Assembly (NCBI GenBank): GCA_964575845.1
Contig: CAZNSX010000007.1
Span: 124,001-188,000, forward strand
DNA length: 64,000 bases
Origin: CAZNSX01 sp964575845
GTDB lineage: Bacteria > UBA8248 > CAZNSX01
Reading direction: 5' to 3'
A model generated the notes under the pieces. The model searched no databases. It saw only the letters and a list, made by a program, of their open reading frames with translations, and was not told the origin of the DNA. The position numbers were made by a program, and so were the translations under genes. Below are positions 50,801-59,753 of the stretch, piece by piece; the stretch's first letter is position 1; every line of letters starts with the position of its first letter.

Positions 50801-53800
50801 CTATCCTGAGCCGCTATTTCCTTCCGTCAGGATGGGCTCGGGCTTTTCCCCTCTTCCGTCCTGATTTAGCCTCACCGAGACAACCTTGGAGATCCCCTCT
50901 TCCTGCATGGTGATCCCGTAGAGGACGTCTGCAAAGGTCATGGTCCGCTTGTTGTGCGTTATGACCAGAAACTGGGTCTTGCTCTCCAGGGAACGCAGTA
51001 GGTCCCTGAAGCGCCCCACATTGCCGTCATCAAGAGTGGCGTCCACCTCGTCCAAGAGGCAGAAGGGGCTCGGCCTCACGGAGAAGACGGCAAAAAGGAG
51101 GGCCAAGGCCGATAGAGCCTTCTCTCCCGCAGAGAGAAGCGTAATGTTGGTCAGCTTCTTTCCAGGCGGCTGCACCTCGATATCAACACCCGCCTCCAGG
51201 AGGTCTTCCTCATTGGTCAGGACGAGGCGGGCGAAGCCTCCGCCGAAGAGTTTCTGGAAGACCTGACCGAAACTCTCATCCACAGCCTTGAAGGCTCGGG
51301 CAAACCGGCTTTTCGTGGTACGGTTTATGCGGTCAATGGTGAGCCTGAGGTCGGAGGTGGATTTCCTTAAGTCCTCTTCTTGTGCTTTGAGAAAGTTGTA
51401 GCGTTCCGAGAGTTCCTCATATTCCCTCAGAGCAAGGAGGTTAACATCGCCCATCTTCTGCACTCTCTCCCGAAGCCCTTCCAGCCTCTGGGAAACTGCG
51501 ACCATATCTTCTCCTTCGCCCGAGAGCGAGGCCGCCTCCTCTCTCAGCTCAACCCTCAGGGAGGAGCGAACCCTCTCCTGGAGTTCCTCGATCCTTACCC
51601 TGAGCTCGGTGCGACGCTCGGCCACCCCCGCGAACTCATCCCTGAGAGAGGAGGCTTTCCTGCGGTGCTCCTTACAGCACACCTCTTCTTCCTCAAGAGA
51701 GAGCTCCCCTTCTCTGAGGGATGCCTCCCGCTCGGCCGCGAGCCGCGCCGCCTCTCCCTGCTCTCGGCGAAGAACTTCGCTCTCCTCAATGCCCCTCTGC
51801 CGCGCCTTTTGGATTTCTCGGGCTTTTTGGGATAGTTCTGAACCTTCCTCCTCACACCGCCGAATGCGTTCCTTGAGGGAGCTAAGCCTATCTTCCAGGT
51901 GGGCACCCTCAGCCTCGGCATTCTGGAGCTGAGCGCGAGCCTCCACAAGAGAGATGCGAGCCTCGGTCACTTGAGCCTCCTTCGCCTCAACCCTCCCGCG
52001 AAGCTCTTGGAAGAGAGAACTCAGCCGGGAAGTCGCCTCGTCTCTGGCCTCGAGCTCGGAGGAAAGCTCTGCAAGGCGAGAGCTCCCTTGGGATAGCTTT
52101 TCAGAAAGACTATCTCTCTCGGAGAGAAGCCCTTTCTCTTCCATGCCGATGGTCTCAAGCTCCGCCGCGAGGTCCCTTTCTTCTCTCTTAGAGGCCTCCA
52201 GAGTGGAGGAGGCGGCAACGCGCTCAAGCCCCGCCCCTTGAAGTTTCTCCTCAAGACCCTCGATCTCCCTCCTGAGCCCTTCCTTTCGCCCTTCGGCCCC
52301 TTCAAGGGCCTCAGAGAGTTTTTCCATTTCGGCTTCCATGAGCCGGGCCTTCTCCTCCAACTCTCTCCTCTGCCGCCTCTTCTCCAGAGGCCCCACCCGG
52401 TGGGTTCCCCCGGTTAGCTCGCCCGGTGGGAAAAGGACCTCCCCCTCCAGGGTAACCATGGCCGGCGCCTCACCCCTATCCCAAAGGGAGAGAGCGGTAG
52501 CGAGGTCCTCAACCACATAGAACCCCCCCAGCAGGCTCTCAAGTGCCGGGCCGAGCTCCCCGGGAGCGCTCACCAACTCCGTCGCCCTTCCGATGAGGCC
52601 GGGCACGCGCTCGGGCTCGGGGATTCCCCGTTCGGTTACTCTGGGCTTCAGGGGAAGAAAGGTGGTTCTTCCGCCCCCTTGTCCCTTAAATAGCTCCAGG
52701 GCGGCGGCCCCCTCTCTGGGCCCTTCGGCGAGTACCCCCTTGAGTCTCTCTCCCAGGATAGCTTCAATGGCTTTTTCAAAAGGAGGCTCCACGTTAAGGA
52801 GCTCCGAGAGAGGACCCCTGAGGCGCAATTCCTCCCTCCGGGCGAGGAGGATCCCCATCCCGTTCTCATCGCCTTCCTCTTTCCGGAGAGACTCCAGATG
52901 GAAGGAGAGGGCGCCCAGCTCTTCCCGGCGACGGGAAAGGTTGCCCAAGATTTCCGCAACCCTCTCTCCCTCCCCCCCCAGGGTCTCTTTCAGCCTCACC
53001 ACTCGGAATTTCAGCGAGTTTAGCTGGATGAGGGCTTGAGAGAGGGCGCGGCGGACTTCTTCCTTGCGCTCTGAGAGGGCCTCACATTTTCGCCCCAGGG
53101 CCTCCCGCTCCTCCCTGAGCCGCTTCAGGGCTCTCTCCAGGGAATCCTCTTCAGAGCGCAGCAGGCTCTGCTCCGTCTTGGCTCTAGTGAGGGCATCGGC
53201 GGCACTGAGAGATGAGGCCCTCGCCTGGCCAATTTCCTTTTCCCTCTCCGTGAGCTCCTCCTTGAGACCCTCAAGCTCCCCGCCCCTTTCCCTCAAAAAT
53301 TTCTCTCTTTCCTGAACCTCTCGAAGGAGGGCCTCTCTCTTGACCCTTGCATCCCCCGCCTTTGAGAGGAGCCCCTGGAATTCTTCTCTCAGGGCCTCCA
53401 GTTCCTTACCTCTCTCTTCATCCCTCCTCTCCAGGTCTTGGAGTTGCCTTGAGAGGAACTGCCCCTGGCTTTCAAGGCTCTCTACACGAAGGCCGAGCTC
53501 GGAGAAGCGCTCCCTGGCCTTCGTGAGGGCCTCCCCGCGCCGCGCGAGCTCGGCCCTGAGAGCCTCTGCTCTGGTCTCTGAGGCGCTCGTGGCGGCCTCA
53601 AGACCCTGGACCTCCTCATTGAGGCGGCGGAATTCCCTCTCTAGGGGGGCGAGCTCCCCGTCCAGGGCACCATATTCAAGGGCGGAGAGCTTGAGCTCGA
53701 AGTCCCTTATCTCGGCCTGATACTGTTTAAAATATTTCGCCTTTCGGGCCTGTCGCTTCAGGGAGCGACACTGCCGCTCCACCTCCTGGATGATGTCGGT

Positions 53801-54385
53801 GAGGCGGAGGAGATTGGCCTCTGCCCCCTCAAGCTTCCTCAGGGCGGCGTTTCGCCGGTGCTTATAGCGCATGACCCCAGCCGCCTCCTCTATGAGGACG
53901 CGGCGGTCCTCCGGTTTGGCCGAGATCAATGCCTCTACCTTCCCCTGCTCAACCAGGGTGAAGGAGCCGGTCGAGATGCCCGTATCCAGAAAGACGTCGA
54001 TTATGTCCTTGAGCCTGCAGGGGGTTTTGTTTATGAGGTATTCGCTCTCCCCCGAGCGATAGAGGCGGCGGGTTATCGTGAGTTCATGATAATCCCGCCA
54101 AGGGGGGATGCTGATCTGGCTGGAGGTGTCGGTTAGGGTGAGGGAGACCTCGGCCATCCCCAGCGGCTTCTTCCCGCCGCTTCCGCTGAAGATGACGTCC
54201 TCCATCCGCTTTCCCCTGAGGGACTTAGGGCTTTGCTCGCCCAAGACCCAGCGCATGGCATCGCCGATGTTGCTCTTGCCGCAGCCGTTCGGCCCCACGA
54301 TTCCCGTGAATCCTGGGCCAAATTCCAGGACCGTGCGGCTGAGGAAGGATTTGAATCCCAAAAGCTCAAGAGTCTTGACCCTCAA
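50801..54385 (-). CDS. smc: Chromosome segregation protein SMC
   Basis: SMC is the ATPase core of bacterial condensin. The 1194-residue protein has the N-terminal Walker A GPNGCGKSNIGDAMRWVLGEQ, two very long coiled coils rich in Glu, Arg and Leu (about 170-480 and 670-1010), and a hinge between them. The C-terminal half carries the LLSAGEKALSALALLFAVF signature and the Walker B CLLDEVDATLDD. The start is a TTG at 54385 with GGAGGG seven bases upstream. scpA and scpB are not in the window. Confidence 0.95.
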   Translation of the reverse strand: MRVKTLELLGFKSFLSRTVLEFGPGFTGIVGPNGCGKSNIGDAMRWVLGEQSPKSLRGKRMEDVIFSGSGGKKPLGMAEVSLTLTDTSSQISIPPWRDYHELTITRRLYRSGESEYLINKTPCRLKDIIDVFLDTGISTGSFTLVEQGKVEALISAKPEDRRVLIEEAAGVMRYKHRRNAALRKLEGAEANLLRLTDIIQEVERQCRSLKRQARKAKYFKQYQAEIRDFELKLSALEYGALDGELAPLEREFRRLNEEVQGLEAATSASETRAEALRAELARRGEALTKARERFSELGLRVESLESQGQFLSRQLQDLERRDEERGKELEALREEFQGLLSKAGDARVKREALLREVQEREKFLRERGGELEGLKEELTEREKEIGQARASSLSAADALTRAKTEQSLLRSEEDSLERALKRLREEREALGRKCEALSERKEEVRRALSQALIQLNSLKFRVVRLKETLGGEGERVAEILGNLSRRREELGALSFHLESLRKEEGDENGMGILLARREELRLRGPLSELLNVEPPFEKAIEAILGERLKGVLAEGPREGAAALELFKGQGGGRTTFLPLKPRVTERGIPEPERVPGLIGRATELVSAPGELGPALESLLGGFYVVEDLATALSLWDRGEAPAMVTLEGEVLFPPGELTGGTHRVGPLEKRRQRRELEEKARLMEAEMEKLSEALEGAEGRKEGLRREIEGLEEKLQGAGLERVAASSTLEASKREERDLAAELETIGMEEKGLLSERDSLSEKLSQGSSRLAELSSELEARDEATSRLSSLFQELRGRVEAKEAQVTEARISLVEARAQLQNAEAEGAHLEDRLSSLKERIRRCEEEGSELSQKAREIQKARQRGIEESEVLRREQGEAARLAAEREASLREGELSLEEEEVCCKEHRRKASSLRDEFAGVAERRTELRVRIEELQERVRSSLRVELREEAASLSGEGEDMVAVSQRLEGLRERVQKMGDVNLLALREYEELSERYNFLKAQEEDLRKSTSDLRLTIDRINRTTKSRFARAFKAVDESFGQVFQKLFGGGFARLVLTNEEDLLEAGVDIEVQPPGKKLTNITLLSAGEKALSALALLFAVFSVRPSPFCLLDEVDATLDDGNVGRFRDLLRSLESKTQFLVITHNKRTMTFADVLYGITMQEEGISKVVSVRLNQDGRGEKPEPILTEGNSGSG

Positions 54386-54588
54386 AGAAAAGCCCTCCCC
54401 CGGGCGGAGGAGCTTTGAATAAGGAAAAAAATAACTGCATCCAGGCCAAATGTAAAGGGAAAAAGGCTATAAATTGTATGATCCTATATTTCTCATATAA
54501 GGCGGCAATTTCTTCACCGTCCTGGTCCTTTATGGGTTATATTTCAATCAGTTAGCCCTTCTTTCTGCCCGATAGTGGGGAACACCCA

Positions 54589-55123
54589 ATGGGTGAAGCC
54601 GCAAGGGAGGCTCTGAGGCTCGGTTTCGACCGTCGGCTCAAGCTGGAGTTTCAAGGGGCCAGGATCACCTCGGATGCAGGGCTGCTGGCCTGCTGGGAGC
54701 TGAACGAAACCCTGGGCTTGACAGAGGCGGCAGGGACCTCGTTGCAAGAGACCCGAGGGAGCCGGAACGTGCAGCATGAGCTGGTGCCGCTGTTGCGGCA
54801 GTCGGTATATAGTCGACTGGCGGGAGTTATTGGAGCCCATCGCGGCCCGCTATGAGCGGGCTGGGATGCGCCGTTACTTCCGGGCGGATGCTGCCTTCGC
54901 GACCCCGGAGGTCTATGAGTACCTGGAGGAGCGCGGCTCCCTTTATGCCATCCGCCTTCCCGCCAACGAGGTGCTCTACAAAGAGGTCGACTTCCTACTC
55001 ACCCGTCCGGTGGTTCGGCATGCCCGGCGCATCATCTTTCAGCTGGCCGAGGTGGCGGTCTCCAGGGAAGTTTTTGCCTCGCTCCTAGAGCGGCTCAACC
55101 GATTGCGGCCCGTGCCTGTCTGA
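54589..55123 (+). pseudogene. IS1380-family transposase relic
   Basis: The first frame (from 54589) reads LRLGFDRRLKLEFQGARIT, then SDAGLLACWELNETLGLTE, then LVPLLRQSVYSRLAG, the N-terminus of IS1380-type DDE transposases. Around 54822 the homology jumps to the neighbouring frame with LLEPIAARYERAGMRRYFRADAAFATPEVYEYLEERG, from the protein middle. Near 55020 it jumps again to a C-terminal piece (RIIFQLAEVAVSREVFASLL). At least two internal deletions and a frameshift have killed it. I could not identify terminal inverted repeats. Confidence 0.8.
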
Positions 55124-55575
55124 CCTTGCGGGGAACCCTTCGAGGGGGCGGGAGGCGTGTTTCTTCATGGGCTGAACGGTCGGTCAGGGGTGCCGAGTCG
55201 CAAAATTGCGCCTCCTTGCGGTGGGAGATGGTGCTCAGTGACGGGTTTACGGGTTTCAAAAATCTCTTGACTGCGGTTCTGGAAGGGGATTCAATGTCTT
55301 CTACCGGAAATGAAGACCAAAGGACAACATGACAGTTTGATATGGCAAATCCCCGATTACAGGTTTTTGATCGAAGAGAGATCTGCCTCTTGGTATGCTT
55401 CGAAGCCCGAGAATTATTCACAGACTTGATCGAAAATCGTACGGTTCGTAAATTGCAGCTTGCGGCACAACCTTCTAAGGAGGAGACTGTGCTTAAAGTT
55501 TGTCATGCTTATGAGTAGTATAAGTATTGGCATAAACAAAAACTGCTAATTTAATTTCAAGAGGAGGAAGAAACA
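55124..55575. other. Intergenic region where composition turns AT-rich
   Basis: Between the transposase relic and the M24 gene the DNA changes from GC-rich to clearly AT-rich near 55320. Apart from one possible 58-codon gene (55342-55518) nothing is recognised. The boundary may mark the edge of transferred DNA. Confidence 0.5.
55342..55518 (+). CDS. Possible small protein or gene remnant before the M24 peptidase
   Basis: A 58-codon frame begins MANPRLQVFDRREICLLV and ends VLKVCHAYE. It shares the AT-rich composition of the M24 gene and ends 57 bases before it, so the two could be cotranscribed. The ribosome site is weak. I recognise no family, and it may be a truncated remnant. Confidence 0.3.
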   Translation: MANPRLQVFDRREICLLVCFEARELFTDLIENRTVRKLQLAAQPSKEETVLKVCHAYE

Positions 55576-56829
55576 ATGGCATTTTGTCTAAGAAAGGGCG
55601 ACCTGGAAGAAGGAATCAATGTTGCGCGCATGCAGGATTATCGGAGAAATAGAGCCCGAGAAGCGTTAAAGAAAAGAGGTCTCGCAGGAATGTTGGCTTT
55701 TAGCGCTGAGAATATCCGATACTTGACAATTGGCCCATCCGATATGTGGATGAAGGGTACTGGCAACCGTTACGTTCTGTTTCCTGTTGAAAAACCAGCC
55801 ATTGTGTATGACTGCGGGTTATGTGAAGGGCACTTCGAACAGGAAAACCCTGCAACTGATATTAGACCGGCCATCGCGGCTATTGGATGGTACGAAACGG
55901 GACTAATTTTCAATACTTCCGCATTGGAGATGCAACGAAAGAAATGGGTGGATCAGATTGTCGATGGTCTGAAAGAGAAAGGGATTCTGGGAACAATAGG
56001 TGTAGATCAAGGACTTTCTGGTGCTGTGATAGAGCAGCTAAAGAAGGCGGGAGTCAAACTTTCATTTGAAGGTCAGGCGGCAATGATTGAGGCGCGATTA
56101 GTGAAAGGACCGGATGAGATAGAATGCCTGAGAGTAGCGGCCGCTATTGTCGAGGCCTGTTTTGCCGAGGTGAAACGTGCTATCAGACCGGGAGTATCCG
56201 AAGACGATCTGATGGGTGTGATATTCAATACCGGTTTCCGTCTGGGAGCTGAATTCTTGGAATGTCATGTAGACGTAGGACGCCACACCTGGCCGAACTT
56301 TACATTTCACTCTGATATGTTAATTCGCCCAGGTGACCTTATCTACCTCGATATATACAACTTAAATGTTCTCGGATATCGAACTTGCTATTACAGAACA
56401 TTCTCTTGCGGGGAGCCGACTCAGGCACAGAGAGATTGTCATAAGAGGGTAGTGGATTGGACAAGGGGATCAGTTGAAGGCATAAAGCCAGGAATGACAA
56501 CAGCCGATATCGCGAAATTCTGGCCTAAAGCCGAAGAATTTGGACGCCCCAGTGAAGATGCTGCAGTTTTGATGCAATGGGGTCATGGAATCGGGCTCGG
56601 ACTTTACGAGCCTCCACTCATATCAAGAATCTGGTCTTTTGAGCATCCAGAAGAGATTAAACCTGGGATGACCTTGGCCGTGGAGACCATGGATGGTACG
56701 GGAGAGATTACGGAAGAATACCCTTCTGGGCAGGGTGTTAGGATTGAGGACATGTTTTACATCACAGAGAAGGGGATCGAATTCCTTTCACGATGGCCCG
56801 TTGATGATATAACGGTGTGCCCTATATGA
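55576..56829 (+). CDS. M24 (creatinase/Xaa-Pro peptidase) family protein with altered metal site
   Basis: The 417-residue protein has the creatinase-like N-domain (ENIRYLTIGPSDMW) and the pita-bread C-domain. Expected metal ligands are seen at IYLDIYNLN (first Asp), QWGHGIGLGLYEPP (His), AVETMDG (Glu) and VRIEDMF (Glu). The second Asp, normally in a GY-x-x-D-x-T-R motif, reads GYRTCYYRTF, so it appears replaced by Cys. This may mean no dinuclear metal activity and a creatinase-like or lyase-like reaction instead. GAGGAGG precedes the ATG. Low GC sets it apart from all neighbours and suggests horizontal transfer. Confidence 0.8.
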   Translation: MAFCLRKGDLEEGINVARMQDYRRNRAREALKKRGLAGMLAFSAENIRYLTIGPSDMWMKGTGNRYVLFPVEKPAIVYDCGLCEGHFEQENPATDIRPAIAAIGWYETGLIFNTSALEMQRKKWVDQIVDGLKEKGILGTIGVDQGLSGAVIEQLKKAGVKLSFEGQAAMIEARLVKGPDEIECLRVAAAIVEACFAEVKRAIRPGVSEDDLMGVIFNTGFRLGAEFLECHVDVGRHTWPNFTFHSDMLIRPGDLIYLDIYNLNVLGYRTCYYRTFSCGEPTQAQRDCHKRVVDWTRGSVEGIKPGMTTADIAKFWPKAEEFGRPSEDAAVLMQWGHGIGLGLYEPPLISRIWSFEHPEEIKPGMTLAVETMDGTGEITEEYPSGQGVRIEDMFYITEKGIEFLSRWPVDDITVCPI

Positions 56830-57546
56830 GGTCCAATGAGAGGGATTATGCTTCTTAAAATTTAGGGTTGGATTTTCCACTGCTGTGTCCATACGGAGGT
56901 GGGGTTTTGTGCCGCAAGCATTCCAAGAATGAGCGAACGCCTCTATGGTGACGAATTGGCGAGGAACCGGACCCAATAGGATGCCAAATATTGAAAGTCA
57001 CCCATAATAACCCGATGGGAGGAAGGAAGATCTAGGTAGGAAAACTGCCCATAAAAGGCACCTTTGCTCTGCTAGATTGCACGTTCTTTCCCGACCTCTA
57101 GCCGTAGATACCCCCCGGCAAGAGTCTGCCCCTGATAAGGCACCTGAGAAATTTTTCAGGCCTCTGACATGGGATTTTTGGGCTGGCTTTTTGAGCCTCT
57201 CAGCCCGTCTCTGAAGCTCCTCGGGAGAGAGCCCGAGCCTCTGCCTCGGCCCTGCCCTGTCCGCCACACACTCAAAGACCTCGGCCCTTATGAGCAGGAT
57301 GACGGCATCCTCGGCATCCCCAAAGAGCCTGATATCCCCCGGAAATTCCCTGAGAAGGTTTCCCCCCAGGCGGTGGGAATGGCAATAGAACCCGACCTCT
57401 GAGGCGCTAAAGGGGTAGAAATGACATGATGACTCTGGTAGTGAAACCGATTATGGCTTAATAGAGTGAGAGGAGCGCGCACAAACTGCCGAATGCGACC
57501 GGAGTGTGTGGAAATCAGGCCGTTGCGGGCCGGAAGGAGGGTTGCC
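56830..57546. other. Intergenic region with a decayed gene on the minus strand
   Basis: About 720 bases lie between the M24 gene and the next cupin. The left 170 bases show nothing. The part from about 57000 to 57450 holds a decayed coding frame, listed separately. The last 90 bases lead to the cupin, with GGAGGG as its ribosome site. Confidence 0.5.
57000..57450 (-). pseudogene. Decayed gene fragment, family unknown
   Basis: On the minus strand an open frame of about 145 codons reads, in part, SEVGFYCHSHRLGGNLLR, then RLFGDAEDAVILLIRAEVF, then LGLSPEELQRRAERLKKP. Codons show the strong G/C third-position bias of real genes in this genome. There is no ATG, GTG or TTG with the full homologous-looking segment behind a ribosome site, so it is probably a truncated remnant. 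I do not recognise its family. Confidence 0.35.
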
Positions 57547-57954
57547 ATGCCGTTCTACAGGATTTCCGAGCTGGAGAAGCTGAGGGAAAAAGAAAGCCCC
57601 CTGGCGGAGATTCAAAAGGTTGTGGGTGAGCTCATGAAGGTGGGCATTGTCACCTACCACAAGGGCCACGGCCCGCCGCCGCACTTTCATCCCAACGAAG
57701 AGCAGTTCATCCTCGTCCTCGAAGGCCGACGCTACCTCATCTGCGGGGATGAAGAGCGCATCATCGGCCCTGGGGACCTCGTCCACATCCCCCGAAACAC
57801 CCGCCACGGCGGCCGCTCGCTCGATGAGAAATGCGTCATTTTCGCCGTCAAGAGCCCCGCCGGCGACGGCCGCCTCGGCCAGGACTACAACAAGGCGAGT
57901 GACGCCGAGGAGGTGGTCCAGCGCCTGAACGAGAAAATGGAGGAACTCACGTAA
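57547..57954 (+). CDS. Cupin-domain protein coupled to a hydrolase
   Basis: The 135-residue single cupin has metal motif 1 PPHFHPNEEQFILVLEGRRYL and motif 2 HIPRNTRHGGRSL. The ATG at 57547 has GGAGGG upstream. Its TAA overlaps the start of the next gene (TAATG), so cupin and alpha/beta hydrolase are made together and probably share a pathway, perhaps degradation of an aromatic or keto compound. That last point is inference. Confidence 0.8.
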   Translation: MPFYRISELEKLREKESPLAEIQKVVGELMKVGIVTYHKGHGPPPHFHPNEEQFILVLEGRRYLICGDEERIIGPGDLVHIPRNTRHGGRSLDEKCVIFAVKSPAGDGRLGQDYNKASDAEEVVQRLNEKMEELT

Positions 57955-59129
57955 TGGTTGTCAAAGCCCTTCGCAAAAAGCCGTGGTTCGCCTACTTCCC
58001 CTCGGACTACCGCTGGTCCTTCAACCTTCTCATGGCGCTCTCGTCGGCGACGGCAGGAGCTGCCGACATCGGCGAGGTATACCAGGTCTTGCGGCGCCTC
58101 AAGAAGGTCGGGGACGATAACCTCTGGTTCCGCGAATGGGCCCGCATGGGCGACCGGGTCCGGGCCCTGGGCATGGCCCAGGAGCGGAGGGGGGACCGCA
58201 TCTCCGCGGCCGACACCTACAAGCGCGCGGGCAATTATTACCAGGTCGGCGAGCGCTTCCGCTTTCCCAAGGACAAGAAGGCGCTCACCGCATACCGAAA
58301 GAGCATCGACTGCTTCCATCGTTACGCCCGCCTGACCGACCGGCCCCGGATCGAGGTCGTGGACATCCCTTACGAGAAGGGGAAAAAGCTCGCCGCCTAC
58401 TTCGTGCACGCGGAAAACACCCGCAAGCCGAGGCCTCCCGTGGTCGTGCTCTATAACGGCTTCGACGGGACCAAGGAGATGAGTTATCTCTGGGCGGGCC
58501 AGGCGTTGCTCCGCCGCGGGATGAGCTGCCTAATCGCGGACAGCCCGGGCGTGGGCGAGTCCATTCGGTTCCGGCGCATCCACCTCCGGTACAACTTGGA
58601 GGACGCCGGTTCCGCCATCCTCGACCACTTGGAGAAGCGAAAGGACGTGAACGCCAAACGTGCGGCCATCATGGCCCCGAGCCTCGGGGGCTACTACGCG
58701 CCGCGGACCGCCAGCATGGAGCGCCGCTTCAAGGCCTGCGTCGCTTGGGGCGCGATCTGGGACTACCATGCCATCTGGAAGCAAAGGATCGAGGCCGCCT
58801 TCAAATCCCAGCTTCCCGTGCCTGGCCATCACCTCACCTGGAGCTTCAATGTCAAGACGCTGGACGAAGCCCTCCAAAAGCTCGAGGGCTTTCGCCTCGA
58901 CGGGGTGGTGCAGAAGATGCGCTGCCCCTTCCTCCTCGTCCACGGGGAGGAGGACCAGCAGATTTCTCTGAAGGACGCCCGCGCGCTCTTCAACGCGGTG
59001 GGCTCCAAGGACAAAACGCTTAAGGTTTTCAAAGGCCCGGAAGGCGGCGCCCAGCACTGCCACATGGACTACCTCTCTCCCGTGGTCGCCTACATGGCCG
59101 ACTGGCTCAAGGATAAATTGGGGGCGTAA
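57954..59129 (+). CDS. Alpha/beta hydrolase, DUF1100/FrsA-like
   Basis: The 391-residue protein has a helical N-terminal extension of about 130 residues followed by an alpha/beta hydrolase domain: oxyanion loop VVLYNGFDGTKEM, nucleophile MAPSLGGYYAPR (Ser), acid LLVHGEEDQQI (Asp) and HCHMD (His). The long N-terminal cap is like that of 2,6-dihydroxypseudooxynicotine hydrolase and similar C-C bond hydrolases and FrsA-like esterases. The substrate is unknown. Its start overlaps the stop of the cupin gene by one base. Confidence 0.82.
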   Translation: MVVKALRKKPWFAYFPSDYRWSFNLLMALSSATAGAADIGEVYQVLRRLKKVGDDNLWFREWARMGDRVRALGMAQERRGDRISAADTYKRAGNYYQVGERFRFPKDKKALTAYRKSIDCFHRYARLTDRPRIEVVDIPYEKGKKLAAYFVHAENTRKPRPPVVVLYNGFDGTKEMSYLWAGQALLRRGMSCLIADSPGVGESIRFRRIHLRYNLEDAGSAILDHLEKRKDVNAKRAAIMAPSLGGYYAPRTASMERRFKACVAWGAIWDYHAIWKQRIEAAFKSQLPVPGHHLTWSFNVKTLDEALQKLEGFRLDGVVQKMRCPFLLVHGEEDQQISLKDARALFNAVGSKDKTLKVFKGPEGGAQHCHMDYLSPVVAYMADWLKDKLGA

Positions 59130-59194
59130 GGGCCTTTGCGGTTAGAGCCCTCCGGAGCCAAAAGATGAAGGGGGCGGCCGCCTGGGGAAAGATG

Positions 59195-59674
59195 TCAGGC
59201 TTCACTACTTGCTCCCGTCTCGGGCGGTCGCAGCGTCGAATCAACCGCCACTACCACCAAGGCGGCACCGCAAAATATGAGTGCGGCGGAATTAACGTTT
59301 TTGGGTATCTCCAGAGTCACTGAAGGGTGCTGGAGAAGAATCTCCTGGAGCGTCAGGGAAAGGTATATGACTGCGGTAAAGAACCCCGCTGAGCATATGT
59401 TGATGAGCTTCTCTACCTTTTTCTGGATCGCAGCGGGAAATTTATTGCTCAGCGCAGTGACCGCAATGTGCCCCTTTCGCTTGTAGAGCACGACTGAGCC
59501 GAGATAGACCAGCCAGAGGAAGCAGAGTGATGCCAGCTCCTCGGCCCAGATGATCGGGGCCCCGAAGAGGTACCTGGCCGCAACCTGTGCGCCGACCAGG
59601 ACTGTCAGGGCTGCCATGAGCACGGTTCCGGCTGCTGCGGCCACTTTATCGATCCACTGAACAACAGCTTTCAT
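59195..59674 (-). CDS. dctQ: TRAP transporter small permease (DctQ)
   Basis: The 159-residue protein has four predicted membrane helices, including AAAAGTVLMAALTVLVGAQVA and SAALIFCGAALVVVAVDS, with the DctQ landmark PIIWAEELASLCFLWLVYLGS. It partners with DctM to form the sodium-driven permease. It is last in the leftward TRAP operon, after the binding protein. Confidence 0.88.
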   Translation of the reverse strand: MKAVVQWIDKVAAAAGTVLMAALTVLVGAQVAARYLFGAPIIWAEELASLCFLWLVYLGSVVLYKRKGHIAVTALSNKFPAAIQKKVEKLINICSAGFFTAVIYLSLTLQEILLQHPSVTLEIPKNVNSAALIFCGAALVVVAVDSTLRPPETGASSEA

Positions 59675-59753
59675 GATCGGATAGCCCGGGTGCCCGGGAG
59701 AGGAGCCTTAGCCCATCCCCCGGGCACCACTTTGAGGTGGATGCGGCTCGGGC

